Source: Candidatus Mediterraneibacter gallistercoris
Lineage (GTDB): Bacteria > Bacillota_A > Clostridia > Lachnospirales > Lachnospiraceae
Direction: 5' to 3'
DNA: 44,524 bases
Assembly: GCA_019119745.1 (NCBI GenBank)
Contig: DWWI01000030.1
Coordinates: 1-44,524, forward strand
The notes below the pieces were generated by a model. It had not been told where the DNA came from. It made no database searches and was given only the letters and a program-made list of their open reading frames with translations. Numbering within the stretch: the stretch's first letter is position 1; each line of letters begins with the position of its first letter. A program made the translations under genes and the position numbers. Of this stretch, positions 26,045 to 34,700 are shown piece after piece.

Positions 26045-26812
26045 TTATGCATGATTTCTTCTGTGCTGCCGCTTCCATTTTTCGATAAGTTCCGGATTCG
26101 AATCTTCAGGCATATTTTTTCTGACCTCATCGATCTCGCGGCGCATCTGCGCGTTGATCTCCATATAGTCATCCTGCTTTGTGATAAGTATATGGTATTC
26201 CTCGAGCGACATATATTTATACGATGCGTAAAGATACGGTTTTATCAGCGCCTTGTCCTGGCATATCTGATATGCCCTGTCATACATGCGGGCAGCTTCC
26301 TGATAAAGGAACAGGCGCCCGTATGCTGCTCCGAGGCCGGCATATATCCTGCCATAAAACTTTTCATCCACAGTCTCGTCTTTTTCCTGATTGAGAATCG
26401 CCTGATAGACGAGGATTGCTTCTTCCACCTCGCCGCTCTCCAGAAGATTGTCGCCTTTATATTTCTGCCTTTCAATATCTTTCTGGTTTTTCAGGTGTTC
26501 AAGGACATTCTGGATCCGGATCATCTCCGGCTCCCTGTAGATCTTTGACGCTTTCAGGATCGTCAGTACAAAATTCTCCACAGAACCGTGGAGACGGAGC
26601 ACATCTCTTAAATCTGCTGCAAGTTTCTCCATGCCAAGCTCTTCTTCAAGCCAGTTGCAAAGCTGTGCGTTCATGATCGTATAATCGATCAGATAGAGAT
26701 TATTACACAGATAGTAGCACAGCTCTTCGATCGTAAAGATACGGCAGTGTATCCTTGTGATCTCATAGGGATGTACAGCATGTCTGTCATGACAAAGAAT
26801 TAAATTTCCCAT
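26045..26812 (-). CDS. TPR protein of the DUF5717/DUF5716 cluster
   Basis: A 255-residue cytoplasmic protein. The N-terminal part (1-120) has a conserved-looking IEELCYYLCNNLYLIDYTIM segment and a helical region. The middle and C-terminal part carries at least two tetratricopeptide-type repeats (YKGDNLLESGEVEEAILVYQ and YAGLGAAYGRLFLYQEAARM), suggesting protein binding. The end is strongly basic (KWKRQHRRN). Two ATGs follow AGGAGG; the one at 26812 has the better spacing. Its first codons overlap the DUF5716 gene by 26 bases, so the two proteins are made together and probably act together. I do not know a function. Confidence 0.85.
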   Translation of the reverse strand: MGNLILCHDRHAVHPYEITRIHCRIFTIEELCYYLCNNLYLIDYTIMNAQLCNWLEEELGMEKLAADLRDVLRLHGSVENFVLTILKASKIYREPEMIRIQNVLEHLKNQKDIERQKYKGDNLLESGEVEEAILVYQAILNQEKDETVDEKFYGRIYAGLGAAYGRLFLYQEAARMYDRAYQICQDKALIKPYLYASYKYMSLEEYHILITKQDDYMEINAQMRREIDEVRKNMPEDSNPELIEKWKRQHRRNHA

Positions 26813-28070
26813 CATTGCCTCCTAAATGTATCGTCTTCTCGGCATGAAAATCAGTCGCCGGGAAAAAATCTCCAAATCCTGCATCTTTCACACTGATCCT
26901 GCATGTCTTATTGTCAAGGAATACCGTCTCGAGCTGCAGCCGCACAGAATATTCCGAACGTTTGGGCAGCTGTGCCAGAGATATTGTCTCAGTCCTCACG
27001 TTCCCCTGGATCAGGGACTCTACATGGAACTCGATTTCATCCATATCCTCGCAGAGCACCTCCCACTGGTTATTGGACTCATACCAGTGAGCGCCCCACG
27101 ATACGATCGGATACCACATCTCCTGACCGTCCACGCGCATGTTCACTGTAATCTGATCTGTCAGCTTGTCTTCCGAAAGATAGACCGGATTCTCTATATG
27201 CATGAAAAGCTTTCTGTAAGCCGTGTAACAGGCTCCTTTACTGTACAGGTTATTTCCGATAAACGCACGCCTTCCATTGCAGAGAACGCGCAGCGCTTTC
27301 GGATACCAGTTATTTTCGAATCCTTCCCCCGTCAGGAATACGGAGGACACGATTCTCTTGTCAAAGACGCTCGATATAAACTTACAGAACATCGCATCTG
27401 CTTCTTTTGCCTTGTCCTCATTGAGAACCGGATAGACCATCGCCAGTTCCTTCATATGGGCGCTGGCCACTTCATCCACTGTCACAAAAGTCGTCTTCCC
27501 GCCGCCAAGGCCGGGGCGCAGACGCCGGAGCATATATGCCCTGATCTCGTTTCTGTCACAGCAGAACAGCGCCGCGTCATACTGCCACAGCTCTTTCGGC
27601 TGATAAAACAGATAGTTACAGAAACTCTCTTTATAATCCTGTATAAAAACATGCCTTTTATCAATATTCATCCTGTCCGCTATCCTGCGCAGCATCTGCG
27701 CCAGATCTTCCGAGAGTTCCGGAACGGTAAAGACAATACCGGTGATCACCGGGAACGGCTGCAGGGACATCTGGATAAACTGGGAAAGAAGCCATTCCGC
27801 ATCATAGGTCTCTTCCCCGAATTCAACCTTGTCTCCGGCGAGACTTTTGCTCAGAAGCCTGGTAACCGTAAACCCTTCCTTAATGCTTACAAGTCGTTTT
27901 GCCTCTTTTCCGTACGCCCACGTATCTCTGAGCTTTCCGATAATAAGAGGGATCTGGTAATTATCAGAATCGACCTCCAATGTGTCCGGCTCCAGCTCTT
28001 CATCATTGTAAAAACTGATCTGACATGTCTTTTCATTTATCTCATAACCAATGATACTGCCTTGTCCCAT
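26787..28070 (-). CDS. DUF5716 family protein, Hsp70/actin-like
   Basis: A 427-residue protein that I place in DUF5716. It reads as a divergent Hsp70/actin-fold ATPase. GQGSIIGYEINEKTCQISFY resembles the phosphate-1 loop, and IPLIIGKLRDTWAYGKEAKR parallels the Hsp70 segment that ends in G-x-x-A-K. Near residue 270, VSSVFLTGEGFENNW resembles the adenosine loop with its glycines, followed by RRAFIGNNLYSKGACYTA in place of the Hsp70 A-x-G-A-A segment. The C-terminal 130 residues are a beta-rich domain where Hsp70 has its substrate domain. ATP binding is inference. The ATG at 28070 follows AAGGAGG; the gene begins 16 bases after the DUF5717 gene and overlaps the TPR gene. Confidence 0.85.
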   Translation of the reverse strand: MGQGSIIGYEINEKTCQISFYNDEELEPDTLEVDSDNYQIPLIIGKLRDTWAYGKEAKRLVSIKEGFTVTRLLSKSLAGDKVEFGEETYDAEWLLSQFIQMSLQPFPVITGIVFTVPELSEDLAQMLRRIADRMNIDKRHVFIQDYKESFCNYLFYQPKELWQYDAALFCCDRNEIRAYMLRRLRPGLGGGKTTFVTVDEVASAHMKELAMVYPVLNEDKAKEADAMFCKFISSVFDKRIVSSVFLTGEGFENNWYPKALRVLCNGRRAFIGNNLYSKGACYTAYRKLFMHIENPVYLSEDKLTDQITVNMRVDGQEMWYPIVSWGAHWYESNNQWEVLCEDMDEIEFHVESLIQGNVRTETISLAQLPKRSEYSVRLQLETVFLDNKTCRISVKDAGFGDFFPATDFHAEKTIHLGGNDGKFNSLS

Positions 28071-28086
28071 GTAAAAGACAACCTCC

Positions 28087-31000
28087 TTATTCCTGTGTAA
28101 ACATATGCGCCGCCACTGCGTCTTCCAGGGCATATGCCTTCATTTTTCTCTTTCTTTCCTTTTCATTCTTCTCCATCAGGATATCGTTCAGGCGGCCGTA
28201 TCTTCCCTGTTCACCGGGTTCGGCCCTTCTCACACATGTCTCTTTTTCACTGCGATAAGAATTTCCGTCTATAGTTTCCTTGAAGTAATATTTCAGCTTC
28301 TCGTCTGCAAACAGGACGAATTTCTTGACATACAAATTCTCATACATCGGCGTAAGCACTTCAGTCGAATATGTTTCCTGCTCTTCTCCGCCTTTCTGAA
28401 GCTGGTAATACAGCATGACCCTGCTGCCTTTCTGCCCCTTGTATTCGATCAGTGTCTTGTCCCATAGCTGCAGTTCGATCAGCCATTCTTTCTCGTAAGA
28501 GAGGAAGAACGGGAAATAAATCTGTTTTCCGCAGAGTTCCTGAAGGAATTTCTTCAAGGTTTTTCGTGTCTGGGTATTATATTCCCGCTGGGAATAGTAT
28601 TTGAGGACAGCGATCTTGCATATATCGCCGGTCTCCTCGCCTTTTTCATATTCTTTGCAGATAATATCTATCACGCTGCGTCCGATCTTGCGCTCCTCAA
28701 CCACATATTCTCTCGAGACATAAGTCAGATAGGCCTGCTGGAGTCTGAAATACGCTCCCTCCGCATAATACTGTTCAAAGATCGGAGCTTCCTGGAAAAG
28801 TTCCTCCGAGAAAAGCATCTGTGTCAGGATACGCTCGGCAAGCTTGTGTGTGTGAATCTCATAGTCCCTTGCCTCCCGCCAGAGCAGTTTCATATCAGAA
28901 GTTGCTCCGCAGTAATAATTTGCAAGATAGGTCAGTATTACTTTGTCATACTGCTGTTTTTTAAAGAGTTCAAAACAGACATAAGTCAGGAAATCATCAT
29001 TTTCATAATTGTTCTCACGGATCGTTCTGCTGCAAAGGCCGAATATCTCCTCCTCTGCATAATTTTCAAGCCCGTTTTCATGAACAACTTCCAGCGTCAG
29101 CTCCTGCGCCTGTTCCTCTTCCCTGTTTCTGCGAAGGCCGTTGAGATATTTTCTGCACATATCCATATAACGCAGCTCATAGAAAAGCCGCTTGCTCTCG
29201 TATGGAATGGAATCCGTATAATGCCTGCCGTCTTTTGACTCCCAGACAAGCCGGTCTGTCTTGGAATACAGGAATACCATGGCTCCCTTTTCCGTATAAG
29301 GAGCTTTCTGCGTGATCGTGCCGTCTTCTGCAATAACGTGAACATATTTCATATTCTTCACTTTTGTAGTAATCCAATATGCATGGCACACATCATACAG
29401 GGCTTTCACCCTCTCCGTATTCATTGCCGGCTCCACGACAAATCTCTTATAGATGATCCTGAGCTGTTCGTTTATATTCCGGCGATCCAGCTGATTCCAC
29501 GCAAAAGCCTCCATCTCGTCCCGGTAATGCGCATAGATTTCACTGGACTCATCCTCATATGTGATAAGATTGGAGTAAAGAAACGCGCACTTGTGAAAAT
29601 CAAGATTATTTCCATGCATAAAGTAGAGATACACTGATCTCGGCAGCGGTTTGTGAAACTGTTCCGGACGCACAGTCGCCATGTAGTATTCGTAAAGCTG
29701 CGCTATCTTCAGTTCGCTCTCCACAGCTTTTTCATACCATTTAAAATAACAAGTATCCATACAGTTTCCCTTGATCAGCAGAGTACAGATGGAAGTCAGG
29801 ATCATCGACTCATTATACATCTTATATGACTGGACAAGGACGTCATACAGATGGCGGTCAAAAACTTTCATCTGGCTGGCCAGATTTGCCGTATACAGTG
29901 CCAGCTCCCTTGTCATAAGCTTATGCTTCACCGCAAATAGAAGCACCTGTACTTCAAACTTTCCAAGCTTCTTCAGAGAAGAACTTTTATCTCTGAAACA
30001 CCGGAATGCCTGCAGATAGAACCAGATACTGTGCGAACGCTCCTCGTAAAACTGCTTTTCCAGCGCCCGCAGTCTCTCGCTGTATATCTTATATTCCGAA
30101 TCCACTTCAACCAGCATGCAGAGTATCTTCCAGCTGTCCGGATGCTTCATAAAGGACTTCGACAGTTCTTCTGCAACTTTCCGCTGTCCGATCGTATCAT
30201 TGGACAGAAGTGTTGTCAGATAAAGATAATATGAACTTAATTCTACATCTCTTCCAATGGCAAAACGATTATAATTATAAGATTCCAGCAGCCATTTTGC
30301 CTCGTCCATCTTCTTGCCGATCAGACAGATGTGGGCATGTGCGAGAAGATAATATTCATTGTTCTCATCCATCTCCCGGAGATGTTTGATCCTCCGTATC
30401 GCTTCCTCAACCCAGTCGTCAAGTTCCATCTTCCCGCTCTCATATTTGAGATAATTTTTAATAATTCCGGCGAACTCACGGTCATTTGCCCTCCGGTCTT
30501 CATCTCTGATAATATCTTTTTCAACTACTACCTCATAGGTAAGTGTCTCGTACGGAGACTCAAGTATGATCCGTCCGAAATTGCTTCCTCTGTGCAGTTT
30601 TTCCGTATCAAGGAAATATTCAAGACGGTAAGAATTCCCGATAAACTCCTCCGTAGTAATACGGGTATGCTCAACATAGAGGAAATCCCCCTCTGTCTTC
30701 ACATCAATCTCCAGATATCCCCATGTATTCTTTCTGATCGCAAAAGTCTCCTTGCGGGGTTCCGTCAGCGAGATAAACGCCCGGCTTTCTTCCTCCAGCG
30801 TCAGGAAAATCTTTTCTTTCTGCTTACATCCGACCAGAAACTCCTCCAGAGCCTGCTGATCCAGCTCCCAGCGGCGCATATTATCATAAAGAGCCTGTAT
30901 TCTTTTGTCTTCATATTTCAGAATCTCATAGAAATCCCTGGAGCGGAACAGCTTAACCGCCTCGGCCGCGTCACGGAAAGTGAGCTTTTTAAAATCATCC

Positions 31001-31380
31001 AGGCTCTGTACCTTTCCGTAGCTCGTCATCACAAAGGGTTTCTCTATGATCGCGGTAAAGGAGATGTCAAACTCTCCTCCATTGCAGACAATCGTAAACT
31101 TGCCGTGCTCTACATGTCCGGGGACAAGTCCTGTTCCATCATATGTATAATAAATATTGACCGGATTAGCATCAAACCCCTGTTCGTCACATTGTACGCG
31201 GTATGAAGAGGGATATACAAGCCCCCGGATCGTACCTTCCCCCTGATTCTGAAGTGAGAAACTCCCCCTGTATTTTTCTCCCTCGCCGACACGCATAATG
31301 ATTCTTGTTTCCGGGAAAATGATCTCCGGCTGAGGGATATGAAAATCACCTTTGGCAAAACGCTTGATCTTATTCTTCAA
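28087..31380 (-). CDS. DUF5717 family protein, very large repeat protein
   Basis: About 1097 residues, assigned to DUF5717 by pattern. It has no signal peptide or membrane segment. The N-terminal 150 residues look like an Ig/beta-sandwich module (PEIIFPETRIIMRVGEG, GLVYPSSYRVQC, GKFTIVCNGGEFDISF); a second beta region follows near residues 225-290. The rest is mostly helical with TPR-like hairpins (LLAHAHICLIGKKMDEAKWL), then a beta-rich end (MLYYQLQKGGEEQ) and a basic tail. It resembles a large scaffold. The likely start is TTG at 31380 behind TAGGTGA; GTG at 31389 overlaps that site. It leads the operon with the Hsp70-like and TPR genes. Confidence 0.87.
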   Translation of the reverse strand: MKNKIKRFAKGDFHIPQPEIIFPETRIIMRVGEGEKYRGSFSLQNQGEGTIRGLVYPSSYRVQCDEQGFDANPVNIYYTYDGTGLVPGHVEHGKFTIVCNGGEFDISFTAIIEKPFVMTSYGKVQSLDDFKKLTFRDAAEAVKLFRSRDFYEILKYEDKRIQALYDNMRRWELDQQALEEFLVGCKQKEKIFLTLEEESRAFISLTEPRKETFAIRKNTWGYLEIDVKTEGDFLYVEHTRITTEEFIGNSYRLEYFLDTEKLHRGSNFGRIILESPYETLTYEVVVEKDIIRDEDRRANDREFAGIIKNYLKYESGKMELDDWVEEAIRRIKHLREMDENNEYYLLAHAHICLIGKKMDEAKWLLESYNYNRFAIGRDVELSSYYLYLTTLLSNDTIGQRKVAEELSKSFMKHPDSWKILCMLVEVDSEYKIYSERLRALEKQFYEERSHSIWFYLQAFRCFRDKSSSLKKLGKFEVQVLLFAVKHKLMTRELALYTANLASQMKVFDRHLYDVLVQSYKMYNESMILTSICTLLIKGNCMDTCYFKWYEKAVESELKIAQLYEYYMATVRPEQFHKPLPRSVYLYFMHGNNLDFHKCAFLYSNLITYEDESSEIYAHYRDEMEAFAWNQLDRRNINEQLRIIYKRFVVEPAMNTERVKALYDVCHAYWITTKVKNMKYVHVIAEDGTITQKAPYTEKGAMVFLYSKTDRLVWESKDGRHYTDSIPYESKRLFYELRYMDMCRKYLNGLRRNREEEQAQELTLEVVHENGLENYAEEEIFGLCSRTIRENNYENDDFLTYVCFELFKKQQYDKVILTYLANYYCGATSDMKLLWREARDYEIHTHKLAERILTQMLFSEELFQEAPIFEQYYAEGAYFRLQQAYLTYVSREYVVEERKIGRSVIDIICKEYEKGEETGDICKIAVLKYYSQREYNTQTRKTLKKFLQELCGKQIYFPFFLSYEKEWLIELQLWDKTLIEYKGQKGSRVMLYYQLQKGGEEQETYSTEVLTPMYENLYVKKFVLFADEKLKYYFKETIDGNSYRSEKETCVRRAEPGEQGRYGRLNDILMEKNEKERKRKMKAYALEDAVAAHMFTQE

Positions 31381-31438
31381 ATCAGTCACCTACTCACAAT
31401 TCTTCTTCTGCCCAGAGGGCAAAAATACGCTACTATGA

Positions 31439-31468
31439 ATTATAGCATTGTTGTATAGTAACATGCAA
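31439..31468 (-). promoter_or_regulatory. Promoter of the DUF5717 operon
   Basis: Minus strand TTGCAT, 18-bp spacer, TATAAT with an extended TGC just before the -10 box. Confidence 0.7.
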
Positions 31469-31509
31469 TGGCGGATTCAAAGAATTTATGTCGAATTGTA
31501 TACACGTAT

Positions 31510-31953
31510 TCACTTGACATTTTTCACCATCTGTTTATAGTCAAGCATCTCATATCCCAGTCTTTTGTACAGAGATATGGCTCTTGTATTATCTTCTTCC
31601 ACTTCAAGACGGAGTCTTGCAGCCTTCCCGCTGTTTTTTTCTTCAATATAGGAGAAAAATTCTCTGCCCAATCCTCTTGAGCGGAATTCTTCCCTGATGT
31701 AGAGCTCCTCAATCCAGAGAACCTGTCCTCCCGCTTCCTGGGAAAATGTTCTTGCTGTCAGCCCATATCCCGCAGGTATCCCTTCACAATCCAGAATAAA
31801 GATTTCAGCATATACGTCAGACCGAAGCGCTTCATCCGCAGTCTTTTCAAAATATTCCCGTGGAACCGGATGAAGCACCGCGTCCGAACTATAAAATTCT
31901 TCCGCCATCTCTATATATAATTTTCTGTCGTTTTCTGTCATTTTTCTTATCAT
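31510..31953 (-). CDS. GNAT family N-acetyltransferase
   Basis: A 147-residue GNAT protein that would transfer an acetyl group from acetyl-CoA to an amine. It begins IRKMTENDRKLYIEMAEEF, has the strand pair around AEIFILDCEGIPAGYGLT, the acetyl-CoA loop IREEFRSRGLGREFFSYIEE (the R-x-x-G-L-G form of Q/R-x-x-G-x-G/A), and the terminal LRLEVEEDNTRAISLYKRLGYE helix-strand. Family and fold are clear, the substrate is not. The ATG at 31953 follows GGAGG, and the gene has its own promoter (31986-32014). Confidence 0.93.
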   Translation of the reverse strand: MIRKMTENDRKLYIEMAEEFYSSDAVLHPVPREYFEKTADEALRSDVYAEIFILDCEGIPAGYGLTARTFSQEAGGQVLWIEELYIREEFRSRGLGREFFSYIEEKNSGKAARLRLEVEEDNTRAISLYKRLGYEMLDYKQMVKNVK

Positions 31954-31985
31954 ATATTTTTACCTCCAGATACAGATATGGTTTT

Positions 31986-32014
31986 ATACTATCCTATTTT
32001 TTTCTTCTTATCAA
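31986..32014 (-). promoter_or_regulatory. Promoter of the GNAT gene
   Basis: Minus strand TTGATA, 17-bp spacer (A-rich), TAGTAT, about 33 bases before the start codon. Confidence 0.65.
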
Positions 32015-32084
32015 CAAATTAAAAAATTTACTGCGGAGAGCGGTGATATCAAAGTTGATCAGAATTGAAAAAGACGCGTTTCCG

Positions 32085-32144
32085 TAAAAAGATAAAACAG
32101 CTGGAATACAGGCAAGCGCACAGGCGTTACTTGTATTCCAGCTG
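32085..32144 (-). terminator. Terminator of the secA-prfB-hom-apgM unit
   Basis: A perfect 13-bp stem CAGCTGGAATACA/TGTATTCCAGCTG (32098-32110 and 32132-32144); on the minus strand the second arm is followed by TTTTATCTTTTT. It lies 31 bases past the apgM stop. Confidence 0.88.
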
Positions 32145-32175
32145 AAACTATTTTCTCAAGATTTTCTGTTTACCC

Positions 32176-33408
32176 CTATTTTTCAAGCAGATGATCGATC
32201 AATGTGTACCCTTCTTCTATATAGAGTCCTGTCTCCCGACCGGTTTTCTCACAGTAACTTTCTTTTCCCTGAACCGGATCTGTACTGTCATAGATCATAT
32301 ACGGCACAGGATCTGACGTATGGGTGCGCACACGCACCGGGGTCGGATGATCCGGCATGACAAGCATGCGGAAATCCGTACCGGACTTTTCAAGTGCCTC
32401 TGTCACCGGACCAATCACCTGATCATCAATGTACTCAATCGCGCGGATCTTATCTTCCGCACTTCCCTGATGCCCCATCTCATCGGGAGCTTCTATATGT
32501 ACATAGACAAAATCATACCCATCCTCAGTCAGCGCTTTCACTGCCGCCTGTCCTTTCCCGCGATAATTGGTGTGCAGACCGCCGTTGGCGCCCTCCACGA
32601 TAATATTGTGCATCCCGGCTCCCACCGCGATTCCCTTCAACAGATCGACAGCGGAGATCATAGCGCCTTTTACACCATTCTTCTCTTCAAATGAGGTGAG
32701 TGCGGGTCGTGTTCCTGCGCCCCAGAACCATGCGGAATTAGCAGGATTTTTCCCCTCCGCGCGGCGCTTAACGTTGATCGGATGATCTTTCAGGATATCA
32801 TAACTTCTGACCATCATGTCCCTCAGCACCGGATCTGACGGCAGATAGTCTCCGATCCGTTTTGTAAGAATGTCATGAGGGGCTGTCAGATCAACTACTT
32901 TTCCATTGTTCTGTATCAGCAGATGCCGGTAGCTTGTTCCAACATAAAACGTATATCCAGATGCATAGCAAGGGCGCTCAGACGCGCTGCCGTGCGCAAA
33001 TTCATTCTTTAAAGCTTCAATCAGGACGGCAGCGTCCTCCGTACTGATTTCCCCGGAGCTGTGATCTAATATCGTATGATCCTCGTATCGCTCTTCCCCC
33101 TCCGACAAAGTAACAAGATTACATCGGAAAGACACATCATCCTGCCCCATATCAGCACCGATGCTTAAAGCCTCCAGCGGAGAGCGGCCGGAATAGTACT
33201 TTCTGGGGTCATAGCCGATCACGGACAGATTTGCCGTGTCGCTCCCCGGCGCCATTCCTTCCGGCACTGTACGTACCATTCCGATTTCGGCAGACTTTGC
33301 AAGCCGGTCCATATTTGGCGTGCGGGCAGCTTCCAGCGGTGTTTTCCCGGCCAGCTTGTCAAGGGGTTCATCAGCCATCCCGTCGCATAGGATCACAATA
33401 TATTTCAT
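32176..33408 (-). CDS. ApgM-type phosphoglycerate mutase-like protein, likely homoserine kinase
   Basis: A 410-residue alkaline-phosphatase-superfamily protein of the archaeal cofactor-independent phosphoglycerate mutase type. Metal and active-site segments are clear: ILCDGMADEP, VPEGMAPGSDTANLSVIGYDP with the catalytic Ser, GRSPLEALSIGADM, VEGANGGLHTNYRGKG, HIEAPDEMGHQG and VMPDHPTPVRVRTH. In several bacteria this type sits with threonine genes and is predicted to act as an alternative homoserine kinase. Here it lies 30 bases after hom and no thrB is seen, which supports that role; enzyme activity as a mutase remains possible. Confidence 0.9.
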   Translation of the reverse strand: MKYIVILCDGMADEPLDKLAGKTPLEAARTPNMDRLAKSAEIGMVRTVPEGMAPGSDTANLSVIGYDPRKYYSGRSPLEALSIGADMGQDDVSFRCNLVTLSEGEERYEDHTILDHSSGEISTEDAAVLIEALKNEFAHGSASERPCYASGYTFYVGTSYRHLLIQNNGKVVDLTAPHDILTKRIGDYLPSDPVLRDMMVRSYDILKDHPINVKRRAEGKNPANSAWFWGAGTRPALTSFEEKNGVKGAMISAVDLLKGIAVGAGMHNIIVEGANGGLHTNYRGKGQAAVKALTEDGYDFVYVHIEAPDEMGHQGSAEDKIRAIEYIDDQVIGPVTEALEKSGTDFRMLVMPDHPTPVRVRTHTSDPVPYMIYDSTDPVQGKESYCEKTGRETGLYIEEGYTLIDHLLEK

Positions 33409-33438
33409 TTTTTCCTCCTGTTATCACTCTGTAGCATT

Positions 33439-34656
33439 CTAGTCTTCAATACGGATCATATGAAGAATCCCGTTGATCTGAGAGGATTTACTCTTGTAAC
33501 CCCTCTCCGTCATCACTTCCGTCACAATACCGAACTCATCGTCCAGACCATCAGCTGTAACTTTCCGGACAGGTCCGAACGCAGCCTCCACTTCGCCGAT
33601 CCTTTCACCCGCATTTCCGCTGATCCGGACAAAGAAACGTTTCTCTGTATCTTCGATCGGAAGGAGTGTCAGTTTCTCATTCTTCCACATCGTCATGATA
33701 TTTCTGTGAAGATGCTTTGCTTCGTCCACAACATCCGCCACTACTGCACTGGCCGTCGGGAGCTTGCCTGCACCGCTGCCGTAGAACATAGCGTCTCCGA
33801 GCATATTTCCGTGTACGAACACGGCATTAAATACATCATCAACACTGTAGAGCGGGTGTTCCTTATTCAAAAGCATCGGAGCTACGATTGCATGCACATG
33901 GTCATCATGGCGCTTGCTTGAAGCGATCAGTTTGATCGTCATGCCAAGCGCTTTCGCATAAAGCATATCTTTCTTTGTAATCTTTGTAATTCCCTCTGTA
34001 TAAATGTCTTCAAAATCTACCTGCTGACCCGAGATGAGGGAGGAAAGAATCGCGATCTTACGGCAGGCGTCATATCCTTCTACATCCGCTTCCGGATTGC
34101 GCTCCGCATAACCGTTATCCTGAGCTTCTTTCAGGACCTCATCATAATCAGCCCCCTCATAAAACATCTTGCTGAGCATATAGTTGGTCGTTCCATTCAG
34201 AATTCCCGTGATCTCCTCGATCTTATCTGCCGTCAGGCAGGAATTCAGCGCGCGGATGATCGGGATTCCTCCGCCCACGCTCGCCTCGAAAAGGAAGTTC
34301 AGCTCTCTGTCACGGGCAATGGAAAGAAGCTCTGCGCCGTGTTTTGCGACCAGTGCTTTGTTGGAAGTAACAACGCTCTTTCCGGCCTCAAGGCAGCGCT
34401 TTACAAATGTATACGCAGGCTCGATACCGCCCATCACTTCTACCACAATGCGGATTTCCGGATCGTTAATAATTATATCCACATCGTGGATGATCTTCTC
34501 CTGGATCGGATCACCGGGGAAATCTCTCAGATCAAGGACGTATTTGATATTGATCTCATTCGCTGCGCGCTGATTGATAACGTCGCTGTTCGTATTGATA
34601 ACTTCCACTACGCCGGAACCTACGGTACCGTACCCCATTACTGCTATATTTACCAT
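33439..34656 (-). CDS. hom: Homoserine dehydrogenase
   Basis: A 405-residue NAD(P)-dependent enzyme that reduces aspartate semialdehyde to homoserine on the way to threonine and methionine. It starts with the Rossmann loop VMGYGTVGSGVVEVI. The active-site area GGGIPIIRALNSCLTADKIEEITGILNGTTNYML is followed by YAERNPEADVEGYDACRKIAIL with the substrate-binding acidic residues. A C-terminal ACT domain (RFFVRISGNAGERIGEVEAAFG onward) should give feedback control by threonine. It lies between prfB and the apgM-like gene, with gaps of 44 and 30 bases. Confidence 0.97.
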   Translation of the reverse strand: MVNIAVMGYGTVGSGVVEVINTNSDVINQRAANEINIKYVLDLRDFPGDPIQEKIIHDVDIIINDPEIRIVVEVMGGIEPAYTFVKRCLEAGKSVVTSNKALVAKHGAELLSIARDRELNFLFEASVGGGIPIIRALNSCLTADKIEEITGILNGTTNYMLSKMFYEGADYDEVLKEAQDNGYAERNPEADVEGYDACRKIAILSSLISGQQVDFEDIYTEGITKITKKDMLYAKALGMTIKLIASSKRHDDHVHAIVAPMLLNKEHPLYSVDDVFNAVFVHGNMLGDAMFYGSGAGKLPTASAVVADVVDEAKHLHRNIMTMWKNEKLTLLPIEDTEKRFFVRISGNAGERIGEVEAAFGPVRKVTADGLDDEFGIVTEVMTERGYKSKSSQINGILHMIRIED

Positions 34657-34700
34657 CGTTTTCTCCTTCTCTGTACTTTTTATCTGATATATATGCAGGC

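Noticed and set aside
26826..28100. Long open frame on the plus strand (about 424 codons) opposite the DUF5716 gene
   Set aside because: It has no ribosome binding site, its protein is Cys/His/Leu-rich without any family pattern, and the minus strand carries a well-formed operon gene.
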